From: Methylobacterium tardum
GTDB taxonomy: Bacteria; Pseudomonadota; Alphaproteobacteria; Rhizobiales; Beijerinckiaceae
Reading direction: 5' to 3'
Assembly: GCF_023546765.1 (NCBI RefSeq)
Contig: NZ_CP097484.1
Span: 366,001 to 430,000 of the forward strand
DNA: 64,000 nt
Shown here: in pieces, positions 44,121 through 53,141 of the stretch
Layout of the letters: each line of letters begins with the position of its first letter
Numbering within the stretch: the first letter of the stretch is position 1
Made by a program: the position numbers and the translations under genes
The notes under the pieces: generated by a model
Told to the model about the DNA's origin: nothing
Databases searched by the model: none
What the model saw: the letters and a program-made list of their open reading frames with translations, nothing else

Positions 44121-45593
44121 CTACGCCCCCAGCCCGCCCACGCACAGGTACTTGGTGTTCAGGTAATCCTCGATGCCCTGATACGAGCCCTCGCGGCCGA
44201 GGCCGGATTCCTTCACGCCGCCGAAGGGCGCCACCTCGGTGGTGATGATCCCCTCGTTGATCCCGACCATGCCGTATTCCAGCGCCTCCGCGACCCGGAA
44301 GGTGCGGCCGAGGTCGCGGGTGTAGAAGTAGCAGGCCAAGCCGTACTCGGTGTCGTTGGCCATGCGGATCGCCTCCGCCTCGTCGCGGAAGCGGAACAGC
44401 GGCGCCAGCGGCCCGAAGGTCTCCTCCCGGGCCACCGCCATGGCGGGGGTCGCGCCGGTGATCACCGTCGGCTCGAAGAACTGGCCGCCCAGCGCGTGGC
44501 GGTGACCGCCCGCCACCACCCGGCCGCCCTTCTCGACGGCGTCGCGGATATGGGCCTCGGTCTTCTCCACGGCCGCCATGTCGATCAGCGGCCCCTGGGC
44601 GACGCCGTCCTCGACGCCGTTGCCGACCTTCAGGCGGTTGGCGGCTTCCGCCATCTTCTCCGCGAAGGCGTCGTAGATCCCGTCCTGCACCAGGAAGCGG
44701 TTGGTGCAGATGCAGGTCTGGCCGGAGTTGCGGTACTTGGCGAGCATCGCGCCGGCCACCGCCTTGTCGAGGTCGGCGTCGCCGAACACGATGAACGGCG
44801 CGTTGCCGCCGAGCTCCATCGAGACCTTCTTCACCGTGCCTGCTGCCTGCTCCAGCAGCACCTTGCCGACCTCGGTGGAGCCGGTGAACGTGATCTTCTT
44901 GACGAGCGGGTTACCGGTCATCTCGGCGCCGATGGCGCGGGCCGAGCCGGTGAGGATTGAGACCGTGCCGGCCGGGAAGCCGGCGCGCTCGCACAGCACG
45001 CCCCAGGCGAGGCCCGAGAGCGGCGTCTGCGAGGCGGGCTTGATCACGATCGGGCAGCCGGCGGCCAGAGCCGGAGCGATCTTGCGGGCGATCATCGAAG
45101 ACGGGAAGTTCCATGGCGTGATCGCCGCCACCACGCCGACCGGCTCCTTGGTGACGAGGATCTTGCGGTCGCCCCAGGGGGAGGGGACCACGTCGCCGTA
45201 GACGCGGCGCGCTTCTTCCGCGAACCACAGCACGTAGGCGGCCGACATGGCGACCTCGCCGCGGGACTCGGTCAGCGACTTGCCCTGCTCGGCGGTGAGG
45301 ATCTGCGCGAGATCCTCCTGATGCTCGGTCACGAGCGCCGCGAGCTTGCGCAGCAGCACGGCGCGCTCGTTGGCGGTCTTGGCGCGCCACGCCGGATAGG
45401 CCTCATGCGCCGCCTTGATCGCCTGGCGGGTCTCGTCGGCGCCGGCATTCGGCACCTTGGCGATCAGCGCGCCGGTCGCCGGGTTGGTGACGTCGATGCT
45501 GCCGGAACCGGCCTTCGACCATTCGCCGCCGATCAGGCAGGCATCGACCAGCAGGGCGCGGTCCTTCAGGGAGGGGGTCTCGAACTCAGGCAT
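44121..45593 (-). CDS. gabD: NAD(P)-dependent succinate-semialdehyde dehydrogenase (GabD-like)
   Basis: 490 residues from ATG 45593; upstream in-frame sequence is only overlap with the CoA-transferase gene. Aldehyde dehydrogenase fold with ITPWNFPSSMIARKIAPALAAGC, the Rossmann FTGSTEVGK, catalytic Glu in SMELGGNAPFIVF and catalytic Cys in NSGQTCICTNRF (the extra Cys two places on is typical of GabD). Oxidises succinate semialdehyde to succinate. It is the last gene of a minus-strand run with CoA-transferase, PHA synthase, alcohol dehydrogenase and ThDP enzyme genes, so in this context it may drain or feed the same semialdehyde. Start overlaps the CoA-transferase stop by 8 bases. Confidence 0.9.
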   Translation of the reverse strand: MPEFETPSLKDRALLVDACLIGGEWSKAGSGSIDVTNPATGALIAKVPNAGADETRQAIKAAHEAYPAWRAKTANERAVLLRKLAALVTEHQEDLAQILTAEQGKSLTESRGEVAMSAAYVLWFAEEARRVYGDVVPSPWGDRKILVTKEPVGVVAAITPWNFPSSMIARKIAPALAAGCPIVIKPASQTPLSGLAWGVLCERAGFPAGTVSILTGSARAIGAEMTGNPLVKKITFTGSTEVGKVLLEQAAGTVKKVSMELGGNAPFIVFGDADLDKAVAGAMLAKYRNSGQTCICTNRFLVQDGIYDAFAEKMAEAANRLKVGNGVEDGVAQGPLIDMAAVEKTEAHIRDAVEKGGRVVAGGHRHALGGQFFEPTVITGATPAMAVAREETFGPLAPLFRFRDEAEAIRMANDTEYGLACYFYTRDLGRTFRVAEALEYGMVGINEGIITTEVAPFGGVKESGLGREGSYQGIEDYLNTKYLCVGGLGA

Positions 45594-47598
45594 CCAACGG
45601 TTCCTTCGGCGGCCGCGGCATGTCGGGCTGGGACATGCCGGGCCGCGGCTTGAGAGGCACGCTCTGGGCCGTATTCCTCGCCTGCGCCTCGGCTTTTGTC
45701 TCGAACACATGGGGAGCCAGGTCGCGGCTCGCCAACGAGGCGCCGAGTTTCAATCGCAAGAACGCGCTCGTGGTATACCGGGACGCGGTCTCGTAATAGC
45801 GGTTTTCGAGATAGGCGATCGCCGAGAAGTAGGCGTCGCTCACCGTCGGGTCGATCTCGAACCCGTCGTAATTGGCGATCAGGTGGACCTTGCGGCCGAT
45901 CTCCTGGCAGGCGCGCTCGTATTCGCGGCGCACCAGCTCGACGTCGCCGATGGTCCGGACCTGGAAACCTTCGAGGTTCGAGAACAGGATATTGCGCTCG
46001 GGGTCGTAGCTGATCCGTTCCGACAGCGAGAGGCCCAGCAGCCAGGGCTCCAGAGCCATCACGGACTCGCGGAACAGGCGCGGATCCATCGGCTGCGGAT
46101 CCTGCACGATCGGGGTGAAGCCCATCTGCCCGAGGATGTCGCGCGCGATGTCGATGCCCGGCGCGACCTCGACCAGCTCCATGCCGGCCCGGGTCCGCCG
46201 GAACACGCAGCGCTCGGTCACGTAGAGCACCGGCTGACCGCGCTCGGCCGCGTAGGCCCCCGAGAAGGTCACCTGCTCCACCGCGGCGATGAATTTTCGC
46301 GAACGGCCCTCGCTGAGGATCCGGATGCCGCCGTCCTCCACCGCCACCTTGAGGCCGTCGGCCGTGAAGGTGCCGGCGAAGACGAGGCTCTTGGCGTTCT
46401 GCGAGATGTTGATGAACCCGCCCGCGCCCGCGAGCCGCGTGCCGAACCGGCTGACGTTGACGTTGCCCTCGGCGTCGCACTGGGCGAGCCCCAGGCAGGC
46501 GAGATCGAGGCCGCCGCCGTCGTAGAAGTCGAACTGCTGGTTCTGGTGCAGGACGGCGGCCGGGTTGAGGGCGGCGCCGAAATCCAGACCGCCCTGCGGC
46601 AGGCCACCGATCACGCCCGGCTCGGCGGTCAGCGTCAGGTATTTCAGCACCCGCTCCTCCGCGGCGACCGCCGCGACGCCCTCGGGCATGCCGATGCCGA
46701 GATTGACCACGCCGCCCGGCGGCAACTCGAAGGCGCAGCGCCGGGCGATGACCTTGCGGGTGTCGAGCGCCATCGGGGCGATCCGGTCGAGCGGCACGCG
46801 CTGGCGGCCCGTGAAGGCGTGGTTGTAGGGCGTGCCGTAGGTCTGGCGGTGGTTCTCGGGCTGGCTCAGAACCACGCAATCCACCAGCACGCCGGGCACC
46901 TGCACCTCGCGCGGGTTGAGGGAGCCGGCCTCGGCCAGCCGCTCCACCTGCGCGATGACGAAGCCGCCCGAGTTCTTCGCCGCCATCGCGGCGGCGAGGT
47001 TGTCCAGCGTCAGCGCCTCGCGCTCCATGGTGATGTTGCCGGCCGGGTCAGCCGTGGTGCCGCGGATCAGCGCAACGTTGACCGGGAAGGCCTTGTAGTG
47101 GAGCCAGGACTCGCCGCCGAGCTCGACCACGCTGACGAGGTCTTCCTTCGTGACGGCGTTGAGCTTGCCGCCCTCCAGCCGCGGGTCGGCGAAGGTGCGC
47201 AGGCCCACCTTGGTGATATGGCCGGGGGTGTGGGCGGCGATCTCCCGGTAGAGGTGCGAGACCACGCCGAGCGGCAGGTTGTAGGCCTCGATCGCGCCCG
47301 CCACCGCCATGGCCCCGAGCTTCGGCACGAGCGCCCAGTGACCGCCAACGACGCGACGGACGAGGCCCGGGATCGCCAGGCGGTTGAGGCCGCGCTCCTT
47401 GCCGTCACCGGGGGCGGCGGCGAACATCAGGCCGAGCCCGTGCGGGCCGGCGCCGGATTCGAAGCGGCGGGCGAGCGCCAGGATCAGCTCGTCGGGCGTG
47501 CCGATCCCGACGAACCCCGACACCGCGACCATGTCGCCGTCCTGCAGGATGGCGGCGGCCTCGTCGGCGCTGACGATCTTGTTCTTCAGGCTGCCCAT
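45586..47598 (-). CDS. Fused acyl-CoA:acetate/3-oxoacid CoA-transferase
   Basis: 670 residues, the two CoA-transferase subunits (alpha and beta) in one chain, as in YdiF/acetate CoA-transferases. Alpha part: MVAVSGFVGIGTPDELILAL and GLRTFADPRLEGGKLN; beta part carries the catalytic Glu in NLGIGMPEGVA and GGLPQGGLDFGAA. It swaps CoA between acyl-CoA and a free acid, for example acetyl-CoA and a short hydroxy-acid. The substrate cannot be read from sequence. Neighbours (PHA synthase upstream, semialdehyde dehydrogenase downstream) suggest activation of hydroxybutyrate-type acids for polymer synthesis, or CoA recovery. Confidence 0.85.
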   Translation of the reverse strand: MGSLKNKIVSADEAAAILQDGDMVAVSGFVGIGTPDELILALARRFESGAGPHGLGLMFAAAPGDGKERGLNRLAIPGLVRRVVGGHWALVPKLGAMAVAGAIEAYNLPLGVVSHLYREIAAHTPGHITKVGLRTFADPRLEGGKLNAVTKEDLVSVVELGGESWLHYKAFPVNVALIRGTTADPAGNITMEREALTLDNLAAAMAAKNSGGFVIAQVERLAEAGSLNPREVQVPGVLVDCVVLSQPENHRQTYGTPYNHAFTGRQRVPLDRIAPMALDTRKVIARRCAFELPPGGVVNLGIGMPEGVAAVAAEERVLKYLTLTAEPGVIGGLPQGGLDFGAALNPAAVLHQNQQFDFYDGGGLDLACLGLAQCDAEGNVNVSRFGTRLAGAGGFINISQNAKSLVFAGTFTADGLKVAVEDGGIRILSEGRSRKFIAAVEQVTFSGAYAAERGQPVLYVTERCVFRRTRAGMELVEVAPGIDIARDILGQMGFTPIVQDPQPMDPRLFRESVMALEPWLLGLSLSERISYDPERNILFSNLEGFQVRTIGDVELVRREYERACQEIGRKVHLIANYDGFEIDPTVSDAYFSAIAYLENRYYETASRYTTSAFLRLKLGASLASRDLAPHVFETKAEAQARNTAQSVPLKPRPGMSQPDMPRPPKEPLDA

Positions 47599-47690
47599 CG
47601 GGTGGTCCTCGGCGCCCGGGACGGGGCTGAGCGCGTCTTCCTCCCCCTCTCTGGCCTACGATGTTCACATATCGATGGCTGCGGCGGTTT

Positions 47691-47799
47691 CTCCTCCCCC
47701 TTGTGGGGAGGAGTTGGAGGTGGGGGTGGTTCAGGATCAAGCGGCGCGGTCCCGTCTGCACCACCCCCACCCCTGGCCCCTCCCCACAAGGGGGAGGGG
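47691..47799. repeat. Palindromic repeat, family C
   Basis: Second copy of family C, opening CTCCTCCCCCTTGTGGGGAG and closing TCCCCACAAGGGGGAGG. It sits in the 266-base gap between phaC and the CoA-transferase gene and could act as a terminator or mRNA stabiliser there. Confidence 0.75.
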
Positions 47800-47864
47800 A
47801 AAGGCGCCCTGCTTTCAGAAGGTGAGAGGGCGTCGCGCTGATCAACAACCGTCGAGCCACCATC

Positions 47865-48995
47865 CTACCCCCGCTGGCCGAGCCAGTCGGCGATGCCGGA
47901 GCCCAGCAGCTTCTGTGCCTTGCCGCCGACGAACACGCCGACATGGCCGCCGGGCAGCCCCATCTCGGTGTAGTCGGTGGTGCCGATCTTATCCCTCAGC
48001 GCCTGTGAGGTGGCCGGCGGGATGATGTGGTCGTCCTGGGCGAACACGTTCAGCACCGGGCAGGTGATGGCCTTCAGATCCACTCTCCGACCGCCGAGCT
48101 CGAAGGCGCTCTGAACCAGCTTGTTGTCTTGGTAGAGGTCCTTCAGCCACTGCTTGGCCGCCTCGCCGGGATGGTCCGGCCGGTCGGCGATCCACTTCTC
48201 CATGCGGAGGAAGTTCAGGAACTTCTTCTTGTCGTCGAGGGCGTCGAGCAGGTCGAGGTTGTACTTCGTCATGGTCCGCATCGGCGTCATCATCGAGAAC
48301 ACCGAGCCCATGAAGGCGCCGGGCAGGGAGCCCTGCGCGTCGATCAGCCGGTCGACATCCTCGGGCGTGAGCGAGCGCGTCCAGACGTTGATGAAGCCGT
48401 GGCCGGCCCGGTTCTCCCGGGTGTCGGCGTGGAAGTCGATCGGCGTGATGGTCAGCACCATCGCGTTGACGGTCTCGGGGTAGAGCGCCGCGTAGCAGGT
48501 GGTGAAGACGCCGCCCTCGCAGATCCCGAGCAGGCTGATCGTCTCCCGCCCGGCCGCCTCCTGGATGAAGGCGACGCACTCGGCGAGGTAGCCGTCCACG
48601 TAATCGTCGATGGTGACGTAGCGGTCGGCCCGGCCCGGATTGCCCCAATCGACCACGTAGAGGTCGAGGCCGAGCTTCAGCAGGTTGCGGACGAGCGAGC
48701 GGTCCTCCTGCAGGTCGGCCATCGTGTAGCGGCCGATCAAGCCGTAGACGATCAGCACCGGCGGCAGGCCCTTGCTCTCGGCGAGCGGCCGGTAGCGATA
48801 GAGGCTGACCTTGTCCTGGCTCCAGACCAGATCCTTCGGCGTGGTGGCGATCTCGACATCCGCGTCGCTGACATCGGCGAACAGCTTGGCGCCCTCGCTG
48901 ATCCGGCGGCCGAGGGTGCCGACCTCGGCCAGCAGCGCGGCGGGGGTGAGATTCAGCGGCGCGGCCGGCGCCTTCGGGCTTTCCTGATCAGCCAT
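47865..48995 (-). CDS. phaC: Poly(3-hydroxyalkanoate) synthase, class III catalytic subunit
   Basis: 376 residues from ATG 48995. Alpha/beta hydrolase fold with the lipase-box-like G157-I-C159-E-G-G (catalytic Cys159), then D in VFAQDDHIIPP and H in GGHVGVFVGGKA. Length (about 40 kDa) and the GxCxGG box fit class III PhaC, which works with PhaE (encoded just upstream, overlap 8 bases). It polymerises hydroxyacyl-CoA to polyester granules. Typical Methylobacterium PHB is made by a class I PhaC, so a class III pair here is a second polymerase or a replacement; I cannot see the class I gene. Confidence 0.92.
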   Translation of the reverse strand: MADQESPKAPAAPLNLTPAALLAEVGTLGRRISEGAKLFADVSDADVEIATTPKDLVWSQDKVSLYRYRPLAESKGLPPVLIVYGLIGRYTMADLQEDRSLVRNLLKLGLDLYVVDWGNPGRADRYVTIDDYVDGYLAECVAFIQEAAGRETISLLGICEGGVFTTCYAALYPETVNAMVLTITPIDFHADTRENRAGHGFINVWTRSLTPEDVDRLIDAQGSLPGAFMGSVFSMMTPMRTMTKYNLDLLDALDDKKKFLNFLRMEKWIADRPDHPGEAAKQWLKDLYQDNKLVQSAFELGGRRVDLKAITCPVLNVFAQDDHIIPPATSQALRDKIGTTDYTEMGLPGGHVGVFVGGKAQKLLGSGIADWLGQRG

Positions 48996-49818
48996 GGGCG
49001 TCCTCCCCGACCTGTGAACCACCCGCCTTCGCGACCTTGCCGGCCTGCCGGCGCTCGCGGCGCAGCGCCCGGACCTCCCGGCGCAGCTCGGTCAGGCTCT
49101 TGTGCACGTCGTCGAGCTCGGCCCGGGTCGGCTGGCCGTAGAACTCGGACAGGAAGGCCGCGACGTCCTGCTGGGCGAGGCGCAGATCGGTCGAGGCCCG
49201 GAGCACGGCCCGCTGGGAGGCCAGGAATTTGTCCGAGCGCTGGACCTCCAGCAGGACCGCGTTGGCGGTCTCGATCCACCGGCTCATCATCTCGCGGGCG
49301 GAAGCGAAGCTCTCGCCGTTTTCGGCGCGGGCATTGGCCTCCTGTGCGAAGGTCCCGGCGGCGCGGGTCCAGGCGTCGAGCATGACGGCCTGATGCTCGC
49401 TCTGCGCCCGCCGGAGCGTCGCCCAGGCGGTGAACAGGGCCGCGTAGCGCCGCTCAGTCTGCCACAGGTCGGCGAGCTGCGGGCCCTCGGCCATGCGGGT
49501 CAGCGCCGCGTCGAACTCGGCCGAGCCGCCGAGCCAGGCCTGCGGATCGAAGATTTTGGCGAGCACCGCCCCGGCGGTCGGGTCCGGCGCGCCGGGGCCG
49601 CCCTGGAGGGATTTCGCGAGGGTCTGCGAGAGGTCGGTGGCGGAAGTCCAGGCCTCGGTGAGCTTCGCGTGCGCGGTGGCGAGGCCGGCGACGTCAGGCG
49701 TCGGAAAGGTCGGCCAGCCGAAGCCGGGCGCGGTTTGCCCGGCGCCCTGGGTGAAGAAGCCCGTGCCGGCCCGGGTCCAGAACTCGCTCATCGCCCGGAA
49801 CGCGTCGAACTGGTCCAT
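48988..49818 (-). CDS. phaE: Class III PHA synthase subunit PhaE
   Basis: 276 residues from ATG 49818. Helical protein with the family ending, YGQPTRAELDDVHKSLTELRREVRALRRERR, a coiled-coil that PhaE proteins share, and KFLASQRAVLRASTDLRLAQQDVAAFLSEF before it. PhaE activates PhaC. It lies directly upstream of phaC with an 8-base overlap, which fixes the identity of both. No enzyme residues are expected in this subunit. Upstream lies a family A repeat and then the alcohol dehydrogenase gene. Confidence 0.9.
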   Translation of the reverse strand: MDQFDAFRAMSEFWTRAGTGFFTQGAGQTAPGFGWPTFPTPDVAGLATAHAKLTEAWTSATDLSQTLAKSLQGGPGAPDPTAGAVLAKIFDPQAWLGGSAEFDAALTRMAEGPQLADLWQTERRYAALFTAWATLRRAQSEHQAVMLDAWTRAAGTFAQEANARAENGESFASAREMMSRWIETANAVLLEVQRSDKFLASQRAVLRASTDLRLAQQDVAAFLSEFYGQPTRAELDDVHKSLTELRREVRALRRERRQAGKVAKAGGSQVGEDAHG

Positions 49819-49866
49819 GCTGGCGTTTCTCCTCACAGCCTCAGGGCTGAAGACTTCGAACCCGCC

Positions 49867-49956
49867 GTCTTTGCGAGCGGAGCGAAGCAATCCAGCAGCG
49901 CCATGTTCAACGACGGCGCGCCGCCCTCGGTCGCTTCGCTGCGCTCGCGATGACGG
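49867..49956. repeat. Palindromic repeat, family A
   Basis: Opens GTCTTTGCGAGCGGAGCGAA and closes TCGCTTCGCTGCGCTCGCGA-TGACGG. It lies in the 190-base gap between phaE and the alcohol dehydrogenase gene. Confidence 0.75.
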
Positions 49957-50008
49957 TGTGGGCTGGACTGATCGGGCGACAGCCCCAGCACCACCGCCGT
50001 CGTCATGC

Positions 50009-51184
50009 TCACGCCGCCGGGAGCGCCTCTCCCAGCGCCTCGGCGTAGATCTTGAAGGCGTCGTCGTAGGTGACCTCGCGCGGGTTGTTCACGAGGAGCC
50101 GCGTCTGCTTCATCGCGTCGGAGGCCATGCGCTCCAGGTCCTGCCGGGCGACGCCGACCTCGGCGAGCGAGGCCGGCACCTTGCAGTCGCGGCAGATCGC
50201 GTCGAGGCTCTCGGCGAAGCGCTTGGCGGCCTCGGGCTGCGGCAGATCCGCGGCCGCGGGATCGAGGATCGGCGCCAGCTCGGCGTAGAGCGCCTCCGCG
50301 TGCGAGAGGTTGAAGCGCATCACCCCCATCAGCACCAGCGCGTTCGAGAGCCCGTGCGGCACGTGGAAGATCGCGCCGACCGGGTAGGCGAGGGCGTGCA
50401 CCGCCGCCACCGGCGCGTTGGCGAAGGCCATGCCGGCGAGCATCGAGCCGAGCAGCATGCCGGAGCGCGCCTCGAGGTTCTTGCCGTCCGTGCAGGCGGT
50501 GCGGATGTTGGCCGAGAGCAGCGCCAGCGCCTGCTTGGCGAGCTGGTCGGAGATCGGGTTCTTCTTATTCTTGCTGGTGAAGGCCTCGATGGCGTGCACC
50601 ATGGCGTCGATGCCGGTCGCCGCCGTCACGTGGGACGGCAGTCCGAGCGTCAGCTCCGGGTCGAGCACCGCCCAGTCGGGCAAGAGCTTCGGCGCGACGA
50701 CGCCCTTCTTCTCGGTGGTCGGCGTGGTGACGATCGAGATCGGCGTCACCTCCGAGCCGGTGCCGGCGGTGGTCGGCACGAGGATCAGCGGCAGGCGGTC
50801 GCCCTTGGCGAGGCCGACGCCGTAGATCGCGTCGAGCGGCTCGTCGGACTTCGCGAGATAGGCCACGAGCTTGGCGGTATCGAGCGCCGAGCCGCCGCCG
50901 ATCGACAGGACGAGGTCGGTCCCGAGCTCGCGGGCGCGCTTGGCCGCCGCCTCGATCACCGTAGAGGGCGGGTCGGCGACCACGTCCTCGTAGACGTCGA
51001 GGGTGACGCCGGCTTCCGCCAAAGCCGCCTCGGCGGCCTTGGTGAGACCGGCGCTGCGCACGCCCTTGTCGGTGACCAGCAGGACGCGCTTGGCCCCGAA
51101 GCTGCCGACGATCTCGGGCAGCTTCCGGGAGGCGCCGGCCTCGAACAGCACGTTCGGCGTGGTCTGGAAGGTGAACGGGTTCAT
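50009..51184 (-). CDS. Iron-type (group III) alcohol dehydrogenase
   Basis: 391 residues. N-terminal Rossmann-like domain with ASRKLPEIVGSFGAKRVLLVTDKGV and SIGGGSALDTAKL; C-terminal metal-binding helices with D-A-M-V-H-A-I-E-A-F, then HALAYPVGAIFHVPHG, the usual metal ligand set. NAD(P)-dependent enzymes of this group reduce semialdehydes or oxidise short alcohols and diols; 4-hydroxybutyrate dehydrogenase belongs here. The gene order with a ThDP enzyme (43 bases upstream) and PHA genes suggests a hydroxyacid/semialdehyde pair, but no specific substrate is shown. Confidence 0.88.
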   Translation of the reverse strand: MNPFTFQTTPNVLFEAGASRKLPEIVGSFGAKRVLLVTDKGVRSAGLTKAAEAALAEAGVTLDVYEDVVADPPSTVIEAAAKRARELGTDLVLSIGGGSALDTAKLVAYLAKSDEPLDAIYGVGLAKGDRLPLILVPTTAGTGSEVTPISIVTTPTTEKKGVVAPKLLPDWAVLDPELTLGLPSHVTAATGIDAMVHAIEAFTSKNKKNPISDQLAKQALALLSANIRTACTDGKNLEARSGMLLGSMLAGMAFANAPVAAVHALAYPVGAIFHVPHGLSNALVLMGVMRFNLSHAEALYAELAPILDPAAADLPQPEAAKRFAESLDAICRDCKVPASLAEVGVARQDLERMASDAMKQTRLLVNNPREVTYDDAFKIYAEALGEALPAA

Positions 51185-51227
51185 CGCACTGCCCTGTCTT
51201 GATCCTGACCCAAAGGCGACGCCGAAC

Positions 51228-52880
51228 TCACTCGGCGGGCTCGAAATCCTTCACCTTGGCGCGCAGCTCGTCGACCAGCACGCGGGTGTTCTCGGAATAG
51301 TCGATCGGCACCGCCACGAGGTGGACGCCGCCCGCCGCGAAGGCCCGGTCCAGCGTCGGCACGAGGTCGTTGACCGACTCGACCCGGTGGCCGGTGGCGC
51401 CGTACGACTTGGCGTAGAGGACGAAGTCCGGGTTGTTGAAGGTCATGCCGTAATCGGCGAACTTGTCGACCGCCTGCTTCCAGCGGATCATCCCGTAAGC
51501 CGAGTCGTCCAGCACCAGCACCACGAGATTGAGCTTGAGCCGGACGGCGGTCTCCATCTCCTGGCTGTTCATCATGAAGCCGCCGTCGCCGCACACCGCC
51601 ATAACGCGCCGCTTCGGGTAGAGCATCGCCGCCATCATGGCCGAGGGCAGGCCGGCGCCCATCGTGGCCAGCGCGTTGTCGAGGAGCAGCGTGTTGGCGA
51701 CGTAGGTGCGGTAGTTCCGGGCGAACCAGATCTTGTACATCCCGTTGTCGAGGCAGACGATTCCGTCCTCGGGGATGACCCGGCGCACGTCGCGCACGAG
51801 GCGCTGCGGCGTCACCGGGAAGCGGTCCTCACCGGCCCGGTCGCCGATATGGCTGAGGATGTGCTCGCGCAGGTGCAGCAGCGCGCCCGCGTTGGGGAGC
51901 TTGCCGTCGAGCTTCTCGGCGAGCAGCTTCAGCGTCGGCCCGAGATCGCCGACCACCTCGGCGTCGGGGTAATAGACCTGCTCCACGTTGGCCGGCATGT
52001 AGCTGATGTGCAGGACCTTCTGGTCGGCCTGGCCCATGAAGAAGGGCGGCTTCTCGATCGTGTCGTGGCCGATGGCGATGATCAGGTCGGCCTTGTCGAT
52101 CGCCTCGTGGACGTAGTCGCGCTCCGAGAGCGCCGCGGTGCCCATGTAGAGGTCGGTCCCGCCCGCGACGGTGCCCTTGCCCATCTGGGTGGTGAAGAAC
52201 GGGATGCCGGTGCGCTGCACGAAGCCGCCGAGCTCGCCGGTGGCGCGGGGGCGGCTCGCGGCGGCGCCCAGCATGATCAGCGGGCGCTTGGCCTTCAGGA
52301 TCATCTCCGCCGCGCGCGCGATCGCGGTCGGGTGGGCGACCGGAATGTCGATCGGGTGCGAGGGGACGAGATCCGCCTCGGCCTCTTCTGACGCGATGTC
52401 CTCGGGCAGCTCCAGCAGAACCGGGCCGGGCCGCTCCTCGGTGGCGACCCGGAAGGCGTCGCGCACGATGGTGGGGATCGGCGAGGCCGAGACGATCTGG
52501 CGGGCCATCTTGGTGATCGGTTTCATCGGCGAGATCACGTCGGCGATCTGGAACTTGGCCTGACGCGAGGACAGGATGCCCTTCTGGCCGGTGATGATGA
52601 TCATCGGCATGGCGCCGAGATGCGCGTAGGCGGCGCCGGTGGAGAAGTTCAGGGCGCCTGGGCCCAGCGTCGAGAGGCAGACGCCGGGGCGGCCGGTGAG
52701 GCGGCCGTGGGTGGCCGCCATGAAGCTCGCCGCCTGCTCGTGGCGGGTCAGGACCAGCTCGATCTTGGAGTTCCGCAGGGATTCGGCGACGTCGAGATTC
52801 TCCTCGCCGGGGATGCCGAAGATGCGGTCGACGCCCTCGTTCTCGAGGGCGGCGACGAGGAGATCTGAACCCTTGGGCAT
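51228..52880 (-). CDS. ThDP-dependent enzyme, acetolactate synthase/decarboxylase type
   Basis: 550 residues. N-terminal PYR domain with IFGIPGEENLDVAESLRNSKIELVLTRHEQAASFMA (the Glu that activates ThDP), LSTLGPGALNFSTG; central domain; C-terminal PP domain with CGDGGFMMNSQEMETAVRL. The metal-binding pattern is G-D-G-x24-D-D where acetolactate synthases usually have G-D-G-x24-N-N or N-D, so the Mg ligand Asn appears replaced by Asp. It lacks a regulatory subunit neighbour. Nearest in overall pattern to catabolic AlsS, but the neighbours fit a decarboxylase/ligase of 2-oxo acids better. I keep the function open. Confidence 0.8.
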   Translation of the reverse strand: MPKGSDLLVAALENEGVDRIFGIPGEENLDVAESLRNSKIELVLTRHEQAASFMAATHGRLTGRPGVCLSTLGPGALNFSTGAAYAHLGAMPMIIITGQKGILSSRQAKFQIADVISPMKPITKMARQIVSASPIPTIVRDAFRVATEERPGPVLLELPEDIASEEAEADLVPSHPIDIPVAHPTAIARAAEMILKAKRPLIMLGAAASRPRATGELGGFVQRTGIPFFTTQMGKGTVAGGTDLYMGTAALSERDYVHEAIDKADLIIAIGHDTIEKPPFFMGQADQKVLHISYMPANVEQVYYPDAEVVGDLGPTLKLLAEKLDGKLPNAGALLHLREHILSHIGDRAGEDRFPVTPQRLVRDVRRVIPEDGIVCLDNGMYKIWFARNYRTYVANTLLLDNALATMGAGLPSAMMAAMLYPKRRVMAVCGDGGFMMNSQEMETAVRLKLNLVVLVLDDSAYGMIRWKQAVDKFADYGMTFNNPDFVLYAKSYGATGHRVESVNDLVPTLDRAFAAGGVHLVAVPIDYSENTRVLVDELRAKVKDFEPAE

Positions 52881-53141
52881 GCGACGTCTCGCTGATGCAA
52901 CGGCGGCCGATCGGGCGTCCGGTCCGGTTCCGGCCCGCTGGTCGCGAGACCGTGAACGGCGCGGGACGACAGACGCCCTCGAATAGTCGAACGGTTAGAG
53001 GGCTCACCCGGAGAGTGGTCAAGGCCCGGTCACGGCTGAACAGTCACAGAGCCGGGCAGATGCTATCTGTGCAAGACTGTCGGCATCTCGGAACGCCGCG
53101 GCACGGTCAAGGTTGTCCAGCCTGAAGCGGATCGGAAAGTC

